From assembly GCA_020544565.1 (NCBI GenBank), contig CP078014.1, positions 998,574 through 1,062,573 on the forward strand: 64,000 bases of DNA, in the 5' to 3' direction. Source of the DNA: Bradyrhizobiaceae bacterium (GTDB taxonomy: Bacteria > Pseudomonadota > Alphaproteobacteria > Rhizobiales > Xanthobacteraceae). Both the position numbers and the translations under genes were made by a program. Shown here piece by piece: positions 55,905-63,604 of this stretch. Within the stretch, counting starts at the first letter, position 1; each line of letters opens with the position of its first letter. The notes beneath the pieces were generated by a model. That model saw nothing but the letters and a program-made list of their open reading frames with translations, made no database searches and had not been told where the DNA came from.

Positions 55905-56804
55905 ATGAACGATCAGGTCCGCATCGTCGAGGTCGGCCCGCGCGACGGGCTGCAGAACGAGAAGACGCCGGTGAGCGCCGAGGCACGGATCGCGTTCATC
56001 GAGGATCTGGTCAAGGCAGGGCTGCGCACCATCGAGGTCGGCAGCTTCGTGTCGCCGAAAGCCATTCCGCAGATGGTCCATTCGGATCAGGTGCTGCGCG
56101 CGGTCGATCATCATCCCGGTCGTGAATTCCATGTCCTCGTGCCCAACGAGAAGGGCTATGAGGCGGCGAAGGCGGCGGGCGCCAAGGTGATCGCGGTGTT
56201 CGCCTCGGCCTCGGAAGGCTTCTCCAAGGCCAACATCAACTGCTCCGTCGCGGAATCGATCGAGCGCTTCGTTCCCGTGATCGCGCGAGCGAAGGCTGAC
56301 GACGTCAAGGTGCGAGGTTACGTGTCCTGCGTGCTCGGCTGCCCCTATGACGGCGAGGTCAAGCCGTCCGCCGTGGTGACGGTGACGAAAAAGCTGTGGG
56401 ACCTCGGCTGCTACGAGGTCTCGCTCGGCGACACCATCGGCGTCGGCACGCCGGCGAAGGCGCGGGCGCTGCTGCGGGCGGTGGCGAGCGAGGTGCCGAT
56501 GGCGAATCTCGCCATGCACTTCCACGACACCTACGGTCAGGCGCTGGCCAATCTCTATGCCGGGCTGGAGGAAGGCGCGCGGGTGATCGATTCCGCCGCC
56601 GGCGGTCTCGGCGGCTGTCCTTACGCCCCGGGCGCGACCGGCAATGTCGCGACGGAGGACGTCGTCTACATGCTGGAAGGCATGGGCATCGCGACCGGCG
56701 TGGATATGGCGCAGCTTGTCGCCGCCACCAACGGCATTGCGGACGTGCTCGGCAAGAAGCCTGTCAGCCGCGTGGCGTCGGCGCTCAATGCCCGGCAGAA
56801 GTAG
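55905..56804 (+). CDS. mvaB: Hydroxymethylglutaryl-CoA lyase
   Basis: This 299-residue TIM-barrel lyase splits HMG-CoA into acetoacetate and acetyl-CoA, the last step of leucine breakdown. The barrel start IVEVGPRDGLQNEK carries the metal-binding Asp, HFHDTYGQAL the His pair, and GGLGGCPYAPGATGN the catalytic cysteine signature. It ends the operon. Downstream are two palindromic repeat copies and the convergent TRAP transporter genes. Confidence 0.95.
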   Translation: MNDQVRIVEVGPRDGLQNEKTPVSAEARIAFIEDLVKAGLRTIEVGSFVSPKAIPQMVHSDQVLRAVDHHPGREFHVLVPNEKGYEAAKAAGAKVIAVFASASEGFSKANINCSVAESIERFVPVIARAKADDVKVRGYVSCVLGCPYDGEVKPSAVVTVTKKLWDLGCYEVSLGDTIGVGTPAKARALLRAVASEVPMANLAMHFHDTYGQALANLYAGLEEGARVIDSAAGGLGGCPYAPGATGNVATEDVVYMLEGMGIATGVDMAQLVAATNGIADVLGKKPVSRVASALNARQK

Positions 56805-56820
56805 GGCTGCTTCCCACGCG

Positions 56821-56900
56821 CGTCATTGCGGGGAGCGTCAGCGACGAAGCGTAGCGAATAGGGAGTAGCCGCCCTTGCTTTTCCGCTTCGAGCAATCTCT
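56821..56900. repeat. Palindromic intergenic repeat, family 2, partial copy C
   Basis: It begins CGTCATTGCGGGGAGCG like the other family 2 copies, then continues with GCGACGAAGCGTAGCGAAT and, near the end, CGCTTCGAGCAATC. The second terminal arm is missing; copy D follows after a few bases. Confidence 0.5.
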
Positions 56901-56904
56901 CGTT

Positions 56905-56988
56905 CGTCATTGCGAGCGAAGCGAAGCAATCCACCCTTGATACAACATAAGCTGGATTGCTTCGGAGCTCACGCTCCTCGCAATGACG
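56905..56988. repeat. Palindromic intergenic repeat, family 2, copy D
   Basis: CGTCATTGCGAGCGAAGCG, continuing to AAGCAATCCA, is answered by TGGATTGCTTCGGAGCT and CGCTCCTCGCAATGACG. It is a near match to copy A and lies between the convergent HMG-CoA lyase and dctM genes, so it may act as a two-way terminator. Confidence 0.8.
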
Positions 56989-57037
56989 GCGGAGAGATCG
57001 CGTTCCAACTATTTGCTACTCAGTTTCTGTCTGCTTC

Positions 57038-58396
57038 TCATCGCACCGACTCCGGCCCCATTACCAGATCGGGCAGCCAGGTCGAGATGCCGGGGAAGAC
57101 GCACAGCAGCACCACGGCGAACATCATCAGCAGCACGAACGGGAGCGTGCCCCAGATCACTTCGGAAAGCGAAATGTCGGGGGCGACGTTGCGGATGACG
57201 AAGATGTTCAGCCCCACCGGCGGGTGGATCAGCCCCATCTCCATCACGATGGTCATCACCACGCCGAACCAGATGATGTCGAACCCGGCGGCGCGCAGCG
57301 GCGGCAGGATGATCGGCGCCGTCATCAGGATGATCGACACCGGCGGCAGGAAGAAGCCGAGCACGATCACCATGCCGAGGATCGCCGCGAGCAATTCCCA
57401 TTTCGGCAACTGCATGGCGACGATGGCGTTGGCGGCCGATTGCGAGATCGTCAGATAGCTCATGACGTAGGAATAGAGCAGCGACATGCCGATGATCATC
57501 ATCAGCATGGTGGATTCCCGGATCGTCGAGGTCAGGATCGGCGACAGGTCGGAGGGCCGCCACACGCTGTAGATGCCGGCGATCAGCAGCAGCGCCAGAA
57601 GGCCGCCGAGCCCGGCCGTCTCCGACGGCGTGGCGTAGCCGCCATAGAGCGCGATCATCACGCCGGTCAGCAGGATGATGAAGGGCAGCACCCGCGGCAG
57701 CGCGCTGAAGCGCTGGGCCATGGTGAAGTCGTCATGGGCGAGGATCGCCGAGTCGGCGCCGGTGGCTTCATAGGCTTTCGCGGCGGCGGCGTATTCCTTG
57801 CGGAAACGATAGACCGCATAGACGCCGAACAGCGTCACCAGCAGCAGCCCCGGACCGATGCCCGCGAGGAACAGACGCCCCAGCGATTTCTCGGCGGCCA
57901 CCGCGAATAGGATCATGGTGATCGATGGCGGCAGCAGGATGCCGAGCGTACCGCCGGCGGCGATGATCCCGGCCGCGAAGCCGCCGGAATAGCCGCGCTT
58001 GCGCATTTCCGGAATGCCGGCCGAGCCGATGGCCGAACAGGTCGCCGGCGACGAACCCGCCATCGCCGCGAACAGCGCGCAGGCGAACACGTTGGCGACA
58101 CCGAGCCCGCCGGGGACCTTGTGCAGCCACGCATGCAGCGCCGAATAGAGGTCCTGGCCGGCGCGCGATTTTCCGATCGCCGCGCCCTTGAGGATGAACA
58201 GCGGAATCGACAGCAGGGTGATCGAGGCCATTTCCTCGTAGACGTTCTGCGTCACCGTATCGAGCGATGCGGCGGGCATGTAGATCGCCATGAACACCAG
58301 CGCCACCGCGCCGAGCGCGAACGCGATCGGCATGCCGGAGAACATAGCCACCAGCGTCGCGATGCCGTAGCTGATGCCGATGCCAAGAACCGTCAT
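57038..58396 (-). CDS. dctM: TRAP transporter large permease (DctM)
   Basis: This 452-residue membrane protein has about twelve hydrophobic segments and forms the transport channel of a sodium- or proton-driven TRAP importer. DctM features: GNSR-like ATCSAIGSAGIPEMRKRGYSG, then GGTLGILLPPSITMILFA, and the C-terminal ILPPLRAAGFD and GLIHPPVGLNIFVI. The start follows the dctQ stop by 10 bp and lies in a 14-bp tandem duplication. It works with DctQ and DctP. Confidence 0.94.
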   Translation of the reverse strand: MTVLGIGISYGIATLVAMFSGMPIAFALGAVALVFMAIYMPAASLDTVTQNVYEEMASITLLSIPLFILKGAAIGKSRAGQDLYSALHAWLHKVPGGLGVANVFACALFAAMAGSSPATCSAIGSAGIPEMRKRGYSGGFAAGIIAAGGTLGILLPPSITMILFAVAAEKSLGRLFLAGIGPGLLLVTLFGVYAVYRFRKEYAAAAKAYEATGADSAILAHDDFTMAQRFSALPRVLPFIILLTGVMIALYGGYATPSETAGLGGLLALLLIAGIYSVWRPSDLSPILTSTIRESTMLMMIIGMSLLYSYVMSYLTISQSAANAIVAMQLPKWELLAAILGMVIVLGFFLPPVSIILMTAPIILPPLRAAGFDIIWFGVVMTIVMEMGLIHPPVGLNIFVIRNVAPDISLSEVIWGTLPFVLLMMFAVVLLCVFPGISTWLPDLVMGPESVR

Positions 58397-58415
58397 GATT
58401 GAACCGTCATGATTG
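58388..58415. repeat. 14-bp tandem duplication at the dctQ-dctM junction
   Basis: AACCGTCATGATTG occurs twice head to tail. The left copy holds the dctM start codon and the right copy the dctQ stop codon (both on the minus strand). Before the duplication the genes would have overlapped as ATGA. Confidence 0.85.
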
Positions 58416-58958
58416 CCGCGTCCGGCACAGAGCGGTGAGGATTTGCAGCAGGATCTGCACGCACAAGAGCGTCATCCCGGCGGCCATCAGCGCATAGGGG
58501 ATTGCCAGCGGCGGACTCCACATCGAATTGGAGACCTGTCCGTCCACCCATGCCTCGTGGGCCAGCGTCCACGACTTCCATGCAAAGAACGTACAGAACG
58601 CCAGGCTGGCGATGTCCACCAGCACGAGCCGGATGCGGTTGACCACCGGCGGCAGCGCGCCGACGAAGGCTTCGATGCCGATATGGCCGCGCTGGCTTTG
58701 CACATAGGCCGCGGTCAGGAAGGTGACGCCGACCAGCAGGAATACGGCCGCCTCGTCCTGCCAATAGGTGGCGGAATGAAACAGCGAGCGCGTCAGCACG
58801 CTGTAGCTGAGGATCAGGCAGGCCACCACCAGCGCGATCGAGGACAGGATCACGATGACGCGGTTGCAGAGCGCCAGCGCGCGCGCAAGCCCGGCGACAA
58901 GCGGATGGCCTGCCGCCGGCGTGATCAGCTCATGCTGACCTTCGACCGAGCCGTGCAT
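58407..58958 (-). CDS. dctQ: TRAP transporter small permease (DctQ)
   Basis: This 183-residue protein has four membrane helices (about 33-54, 69-87, 110-130, 150-172) and the conserved YWQDEAAVFLLVGVTFL in the second. QRGHIGIEAFV follows, typical of DctQ. It is the small partner of the DctM channel. It begins directly after the dctP stop, and ends in the 14-bp duplication before dctM. Confidence 0.9.
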   Translation of the reverse strand: MHGSVEGQHELITPAAGHPLVAGLARALALCNRVIVILSSIALVVACLILSYSVLTRSLFHSATYWQDEAAVFLLVGVTFLTAAYVQSQRGHIGIEAFVGALPPVVNRIRLVLVDIASLAFCTFFAWKSWTLAHEAWVDGQVSNSMWSPPLAIPYALMAAGMTLLCVQILLQILTALCRTRQS

Positions 58959-59972
58959 TTATGCCGCGTCGGCCGCGAGTTTCATCAGTTTGGCGCAGGT
59001 CGCGGTCTTGCCCGAATAGTCGTTCCACGCGGTGTCGCGGGCGATGTCGCGCCATTTGCCGACGGTCGCGGCATCGAGGGCGCTGACCTTGGCCCCGGCC
59101 TTCTCGTAAACCTTGGTGACCTCGACGTCGTCGTCCTGCGCGCCCTTGCGGCCGAACGCCTCCATTTCCGCGCCGACGCTAAGGATGATGTCCTGATGGT
59201 TCTTGGGCAGCTTGTCGAAGATCGCCTTCGACATCATCAGCGGCTCCAGCATGAACCAGTAGGACTGGCCGGCGCCCGAGGTGAGGTTCTTGGCCACTTC
59301 CTCCAGCCGGAAGGAGATCAGGCTGGTGGACGAGGTGATGCCGGCGTCGCAAGCGCCGGTCTGCATCGCCGCGTAGATTTCGTTGGACGGCACCGACAGC
59401 ACCGCCGCGCCGGCGGTTTGCAGCACCATGTCCATCTCGCGTGAGCCGCCGCGCACCTTGAGGCCCTTGGCGTCTTCCGGCGCGACCAGCGGACGCGACC
59501 GGCTGGCGACGCCGCCGGCCTGCCACACCCAGGTGACCAGCATGATGCCTTTGTCGGCGAGAAAGTCGGTCAGCGCCTTGCCGACCGGTTTGGTCTTCCA
59601 GGCGAGACCCTGATCGTAGCTCGACACCAGGCCGGGCATCAGGCCGATATTGGTTTCCGGCAGTTCGCCGCCGGCGTAGGGCAGGGGATAGAGGCTCATG
59701 TCGAGCGCGCCCTTGCGCATCGCCGAGAACTGGGCGTTGGTCTTGATCAGCGAGGACCCCGGATAAACCTCGGCGACGATATCGCCGCCGCTGCGCTTGT
59801 TGATCTCCTGGGCGAATACCCGCGTCAGCCGGTCGCGGAAGTCGCCCTTGTCGATCGTGCCGCCCGGAAACTGATGCGAAATCTTCAGTGTGGTGGCTGC
59901 CTGGGCGGACCGAAAGTGCAGGATCGCGGGCGCGGCGAGCGCGGAGGCAAGGATGTGACGACGCGTGATCAT
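58959..59972 (-). CDS. dctP: TRAP transporter substrate-binding protein (DctP)
   Basis: This 337-residue periplasmic binding protein has a Tat-like signal (ITRRHILASALAAPAIL, cleavage near 25). DctP features include LKISHQFPGGTIDKGDFRDRL, GGDIVAEVYPGSSL and LKVRGGSREMDMVLQTAGAAV, where the Arg binds the carboxylate of organic-acid ligands. PSNEIYAAMQTGACDAGITS is the usual hinge segment. The ligand is unknown. It is the first gene of the dctPQM unit on the minus strand. The Tat signal suggests export of the folded protein. Confidence 0.92.
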   Translation of the reverse strand: MITRRHILASALAAPAILHFRSAQAATTLKISHQFPGGTIDKGDFRDRLTRVFAQEINKRSGGDIVAEVYPGSSLIKTNAQFSAMRKGALDMSLYPLPYAGGELPETNIGLMPGLVSSYDQGLAWKTKPVGKALTDFLADKGIMLVTWVWQAGGVASRSRPLVAPEDAKGLKVRGGSREMDMVLQTAGAAVLSVPSNEIYAAMQTGACDAGITSSTSLISFRLEEVAKNLTSGAGQSYWFMLEPLMMSKAIFDKLPKNHQDIILSVGAEMEAFGRKGAQDDDVEVTKVYEKAGAKVSALDAATVGKWRDIARDTAWNDYSGKTATCAKLMKLAADAA

Positions 59973-60196
59973 GGAATGTCTCCCTCAGAGCCGTTATTTT
60001 TCGGTCAGCGTTAGGCGCTGTTGCCGCTTACTGTAGCAGCTAGATACCGTCAGGCTAGGGGGATGGCCGGGGTTGTGCAGAACCGCCGTTACGTCTTTCG
60101 TCGGGGGTGAGGCGCTCGATCGTGACGTGAATGCGCGGATTGGCGCATTCTGCTGTTGCTGCGCCGCACAGCGGTGCGGCGGCAACTCACGGCGTC

Positions 60197-60218
60197 GGCG
60201 GCGGTCAGGGCCGCCGCC
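60197..60218 (-). terminator. GC hairpin downstream of the coiled-coil gene
   Basis: GGCGGCGG-TCAGGG-CCGCCGCC is a perfect 8-bp stem about 54 bp beyond the stop of the coiled-coil protein gene. No T-run follows, so it may be only a 3' structure. Confidence 0.35.
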
Positions 60219-60271
60219 AGGGGCCTCGGGCCTCCGCGGGACGGACGGTCCGGTGCTGTCGCAGCCTCTGT

Positions 60272-60616
60272 TTACTTCTGTCGGGCCTTGCGCGCGGCAT
60301 AGCGCGCGTCGCGGGCGGCCTTCTGCTCCGCCTTCAATGCGGCTTCGGCGGCTTCCTGTTCGGCCTTCAGGCGAAGGGCCTCGGCGGCAGCCTGGGCCGC
60401 GAGTTCGGCTTCGCGGGCCTTCTGCTCGGTCCTGGCGGCTTCGCGCGCTTTGCGGGATTCCTCGCGCGCGGTGGCGGCGGCCTGCCGCTCCGCGGCCCGT
60501 CGCACCACCTCCGGATCGTCGGGGCTGGGCTGGCTCTTGAACTTTTCCAGGATGGTCTTTCTGGCATTCTGCGCGGCTGTCTGCCGGTCCCGGAAACTCG
60601 GTTCTTTGAAACCCAT
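60272..60616 (-). CDS. Small basic coiled-coil protein (DUF6481-like)
   Basis: This 114-residue protein begins MGFKEPSFRDRQTAAQNARK and then forms one long charged Ala/Glu/Lys/Arg helix (about 40-114), likely a coiled coil. The start resembles a small family widespread in Rhizobiales, which I believe is DUF6481; the function is unknown. No signal or membrane segment is present, and the basic helix could bind RNA or ribosomes. The ATG has AGGAAAG upstream. The low-complexity sequence makes shadow frames look long here. Confidence 0.72.
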   Translation of the reverse strand: MGFKEPSFRDRQTAAQNARKTILEKFKSQPSPDDPEVVRRAAERQAAATAREESRKAREAARTEQKAREAELAAQAAAEALRLKAEQEAAEAALKAEQKAARDARYAARKARQK

Positions 60617-60876
60617 AGGTCGTCAGCTTTCCTTTTCTCATGCCCGTCTGGCCGGGGTGCCGCGTTGTAGCAGGAGTTGCAGAAATGTCCGGCGTTTTTT
60701 CACGCCTGGACCACTTTTAATCGAAGAAAACGGGGGGCGATCCGGAGCGGGAGCCGCCTGCCGGGCGTTCATTTCCCGGCTTTCCCGGAGGGTGGAGTTT
60801 TGCGAGATTGGCAGCGCGCCTCCCGGCCGAAGCGGGAGTGATCACTGCCGGGACCGGCGCGGGTTCGGAGCGAAAC

Positions 60877-61311
60877 ATGAAGCGATACCTTGTATTTCTG
60901 GCGATCGGCCCGTTTCTCGGCGGCTTCCTGATCCTGCTCGCCTCCACGGTGGACGCCGGCTATTGGAGCTCGACGCACCCGCACGATGTGACGAAGCTCC
61001 TTGTGCTGTTCGTCAAGTCGCTGCCGTACAATTATCTGTTCGGATTCCTGCCGGTGATGGCGTTCGCCGCGATCGACGACATCATTAGCCACATCCACGG
61101 GGTCGGCCCGTCCATTCGGATGGTCGTGATCGGGGTGATCGCGTTCTTCGCGTCGGCGTGGCTCTACGGCTATCAGGCCGGCGATCCCACCACGAGCGAG
61201 TTCATTCTGTATGGCTTCGGCGGCCTGATTCCGGCGGTGCTGTCGTCGTGGATCGCGCACCGGCTGATGGACCCGCAGCCCGGTGCATCCCCGCAGGGGC
61301 GTGCCGCCTGA
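60877..61311 (+). CDS. Four-helix membrane protein of unknown function
   Basis: This 144-residue protein has four hydrophobic segments (about 3-24, 43-66, 78-97, 105-127). Its N-terminus YLVFLAIGPFLGGFLILLA and the tail HRLMDPQPGASP resemble small proteins annotated as DUF5413 in Bradyrhizobium relatives, but this is from memory. Polar residues between helices (DIISHIHGVGPSIR) might matter. No operon partner is clear; the next gene is a smaller membrane protein on the opposite strand. Confidence 0.7.
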   Translation: MKRYLVFLAIGPFLGGFLILLASTVDAGYWSSTHPHDVTKLLVLFVKSLPYNYLFGFLPVMAFAAIDDIISHIHGVGPSIRMVVIGVIAFFASAWLYGYQAGDPTTSEFILYGFGGLIPAVLSSWIAHRLMDPQPGASPQGRAA

Positions 61312-61325
61312 CGGTTCCGGTCGCA

Positions 61326-61511
61326 TCAGCGCACGCTGACGAATGCGCCCCATGCGGCGGCGATGCCGGCCGCGATCAGCAGATAGACGGGGTGATCGCA
61401 GAAGGTGCCGCCATGGCGGCACATCAGCGCGCCGAGGCCGCCGAGTTCATTGTTTCCCGACGCATAGAACAGGGCCGACAGAATGGCCAGAAGGCCGGCG
61501 ACGTAGAACAT
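61326..61511 (-). CDS. Two-helix membrane miniprotein
   Basis: This 61-residue protein has helices at about 3-17 and 42-58, joined by a loop with two cysteines (GALMCRHGGTFCDHP). The start MFYVAGLLAILSALFYASG was chosen as the first ATG giving a clean hydrophobic N-terminus. No family is recognised. It lies directly beside the previous gene's 3' end on the opposite strand and 31 bp beyond the GT2 gene. Confidence 0.6.
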   Translation of the reverse strand: MFYVAGLLAILSALFYASGNNELGGLGALMCRHGGTFCDHPVYLLIAAGIAAAWGAFVSVR

Positions 61512-61542
61512 CCAAGTATCTTTCCTCGCTGCAATAGTCCGG

Positions 61543-62814
61543 TCAGTGCTTGAAATATGCGCGTCGGCGCCATGGCTGACAGACAGATCGCAGCAGGTGA
61601 GCCCAGGCCTTGCCGGGCACCTTGCCGTCATAGGCACTGCGCATGATCTGGACCGCCGGGCGAAATCCGACGCGCGCATGGATATTGCGGATGAACGATT
61701 TGTCACCGGCCTGCGATCTGAGACAGCCGGCGTGACGTTCGAATATCCTGACGGCATCGGGCGAGCGGTAGAGGTCTCGTATGGTCCCCGGTTTGATTGA
61801 CGGGAAAACGCTGTCCAGGGCCCGCCAGAATTTTCCGCCCAGCAACGACCCGGTCTGTTCGACCGCGGCAAGAAAGCCGTCGATATTCTGGAGCATGTCA
61901 GGTTTCGAATTGTGTGAAAAAAGCGGGTGGACGTTGTTCAAATCCTTGAACGTCTTGTTCCTGGTGCAATAGTTTTTGCCATGAATGCGGTAGGCCGACA
62001 GCGGCACGCCGATGATGGCCGATCCCGCGATGGCATGACTGAGCGGAAAGAGGTAGTTGTCCGTCGCGCGCATGAAGACTGCTCCGTCCTGATCGGAGGT
62101 GAACAGGTTAACTATTGAGCGTCTGATCATGTTCGCCGTCCCTGGCCCCCAGATCCAGGATGTCGGCCCGGATTCGGACATGATCCGGGTCGCGGCGCCG
62201 AGTCGTGCATGCGCAGCGTCGTCGATCGTCGAGAGCCGGGGCGTGGAATCGGGATGGCGAAATTCGGAAGACTCTTCGTTACGTTCGAGGGGCAGATTTC
62301 CCGCATACGATCCAAGCGCGCTCCCGGAGCCATCGATTTCGATCACATGGTTCGAGGTGATGGCGACGTCCCGGGATACCGACAGGTGCACCTGAAGATG
62401 CGACGAAACAAAATTCGGGAAAAGCAGATCGTCGGAATCGACGAATACTACGAAGCTTCCCTTGATCTCTTTCAGGGCGATCAGTGCGCCGCCCAACTGG
62501 CCCTTGTTCTCGTTGAGACTGATCAGGCGGAATCGTCCGTCGCCCCTGATGTGCCGGGCAATGACATCCCGGCTCGCGTCGGTCGATCCATTATCGATCA
62601 CGAGACATTCGAAATGCGGATAATCCTGCGCGACGATGGAATCGATCGTCTGCCCGACATAAGCGGCGTAGTTCCAGTTGACGAGAACGAAACTGACGAG
62701 CGGCGGATTGACGCCCTCAATGGCTTCGCCGCCGATTGTCAGGGCGACGTCTGACGGAACGGCCGGGCGGTCGCTTGCGGCGGCGGAGAGGTAGCTCGGG
62801 TTGTTTTGTTTCAT
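61543..62814 (-). CDS. Family 2 glycosyltransferase
   Basis: This 423-residue GT2 enzyme has an N-terminal GT-A domain (about 45-290): VSFVLVNWNYAAYVGQTI, VIDNGSTDASRDV, and the metal-binding DXD-like VDSDDLLF. WGPGTANMIRR supplies the later acceptor-side motif. The C-terminal 130 residues show no known domain. It probably adds sugars to surface polysaccharide or lipopolysaccharide. The DNA is notably AT-richer than the surroundings. The ATG giving MKQNNPSYL was chosen; a further start 24 nt out is possible. The nearest genes are unrelated. Confidence 0.87.
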   Translation of the reverse strand: MKQNNPSYLSAAASDRPAVPSDVALTIGGEAIEGVNPPLVSFVLVNWNYAAYVGQTIDSIVAQDYPHFECLVIDNGSTDASRDVIARHIRGDGRFRLISLNENKGQLGGALIALKEIKGSFVVFVDSDDLLFPNFVSSHLQVHLSVSRDVAITSNHVIEIDGSGSALGSYAGNLPLERNEESSEFRHPDSTPRLSTIDDAAHARLGAATRIMSESGPTSWIWGPGTANMIRRSIVNLFTSDQDGAVFMRATDNYLFPLSHAIAGSAIIGVPLSAYRIHGKNYCTRNKTFKDLNNVHPLFSHNSKPDMLQNIDGFLAAVEQTGSLLGGKFWRALDSVFPSIKPGTIRDLYRSPDAVRIFERHAGCLRSQAGDKSFIRNIHARVGFRPAVQIMRSAYDGKVPGKAWAHLLRSVCQPWRRRAYFKH

Positions 62815-63090
62815 GATCCTCGCAAACCCGGACGGCAAATCTTCTGCTCGCCTTCGATTCTCCCTGAACAGACAAATGGAGAGGCGTTGAACATTGGTAG
62901 GGAATGGTAGCGTGTTGGCCGGGATGCGGCAAATGCAGACATTGTCAGAACAAGTCCGGGACTTTTTCCGGGACTCTCAGTCCATTTCCCATTGCTTGCG
63001 TTCGCTTTGATCCCCTTGCGTTCTCGCTATCAAGCGAAAAGAGCGCGATGCGAAAGCGCTGTTGTCACAGGAGTTTTCGATCATTCTGAT
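62815..63090. other. Intergenic region between GT2 gene and tRNA-Arg
   Basis: It is AT-richer than average and holds a short direct repeat (TCCGGGACT twice near 62955-62980). No gene can be supported. The GT2 promoter should be near 62820-62880. Confidence 0.4.
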
Positions 63091-63167
63091 TGGCGATCCC
63101 GGCAGGATTCGAACCTGCAACCCGCGGAGTAGAAATCCGCTACTCTATCCAGTTGAGCTACGGGACC
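63091..63167 (-). tRNA. tRNA-Arg (UCU)
   Basis: On the minus strand: acceptor GGTCCCG pairs with CGGGATC (one G-U), anticodon loop TTTCTAC with anticodon TCT, T-arm GCAGGTTCGAATCCTGC, discriminator G and an encoded CCA (63091-63093). It decodes the rare AGA/AGG arginine codons. Confidence 0.95.
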
Positions 63168-63604
63168 GTCGGAGCCTTCATAGCACCGCCGCGACGACAA
63201 ACGCGATTCCGAGATGAGCGTCCCTGAACCTTTTCACCGGCCGGGCCGACATATGCCAGAGTACCCGCTGGTTTCAGCGCTCTGGACGTAAAGTGACGGC
63301 AGCGCCGGGTCAATGGTTTCGGTTTCGTCAGCGCATGGCTCAAACCCGGGCGGGAGAGGGACCGGCCAGCCATGAGTCGGTCACGATTCGCGCATTGCAT
63401 GAGTGGCCGGGCGGATTCGCCCGGCAGGCAAGAGGCGGCAATTGGTTTTTCCGCCGCTATTGTTGCCGGGGGAACGGCGTTGGCGGACTTGCGAAGCGGA
63501 ACCCTACGGGATTTTATTTTTGAGGCATCTCTCCGGTCCGAGCATCGGCCGCGGGAAGCCGGCACAATGCCGAACGCTGCGTTCGGAACATCGGGAGTCT
63601 CATC
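63168..63604. other. 437-bp intergenic region before the macroglobulin gene
   Basis: No gene is supported; the short open frames here lack ribosome sites and coding-like composition. A T-rich stretch (ATTTTATTTTTGAGG near 63510-63526) could hold a promoter -10 region or an upstream leader. A perfect palindrome at 63570-63586 sits just before the ribosome site. The tRNA-Arg promoter lies in the left part. Confidence 0.45.
63570..63586. promoter_or_regulatory. 17-bp palindrome before the macroglobulin start
   Basis: CCGAACGC-T-GCGTTCGG has perfect 8-bp arms around one base. It ends 18 bp before the ATG and about 5 bp before the GGGAG ribosome site, so it could be an operator or an RNA hairpin controlling translation. 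Confidence 0.4.

Noticed and set aside
59994-60641. Open frames over the 60.0-60.6 kb region as a second gene
   Set aside because: They are frame shadows of the Ala/Glu/Lys-rich coiled-coil gene and of a GC-rich hairpin region, and lack ribosome sites.
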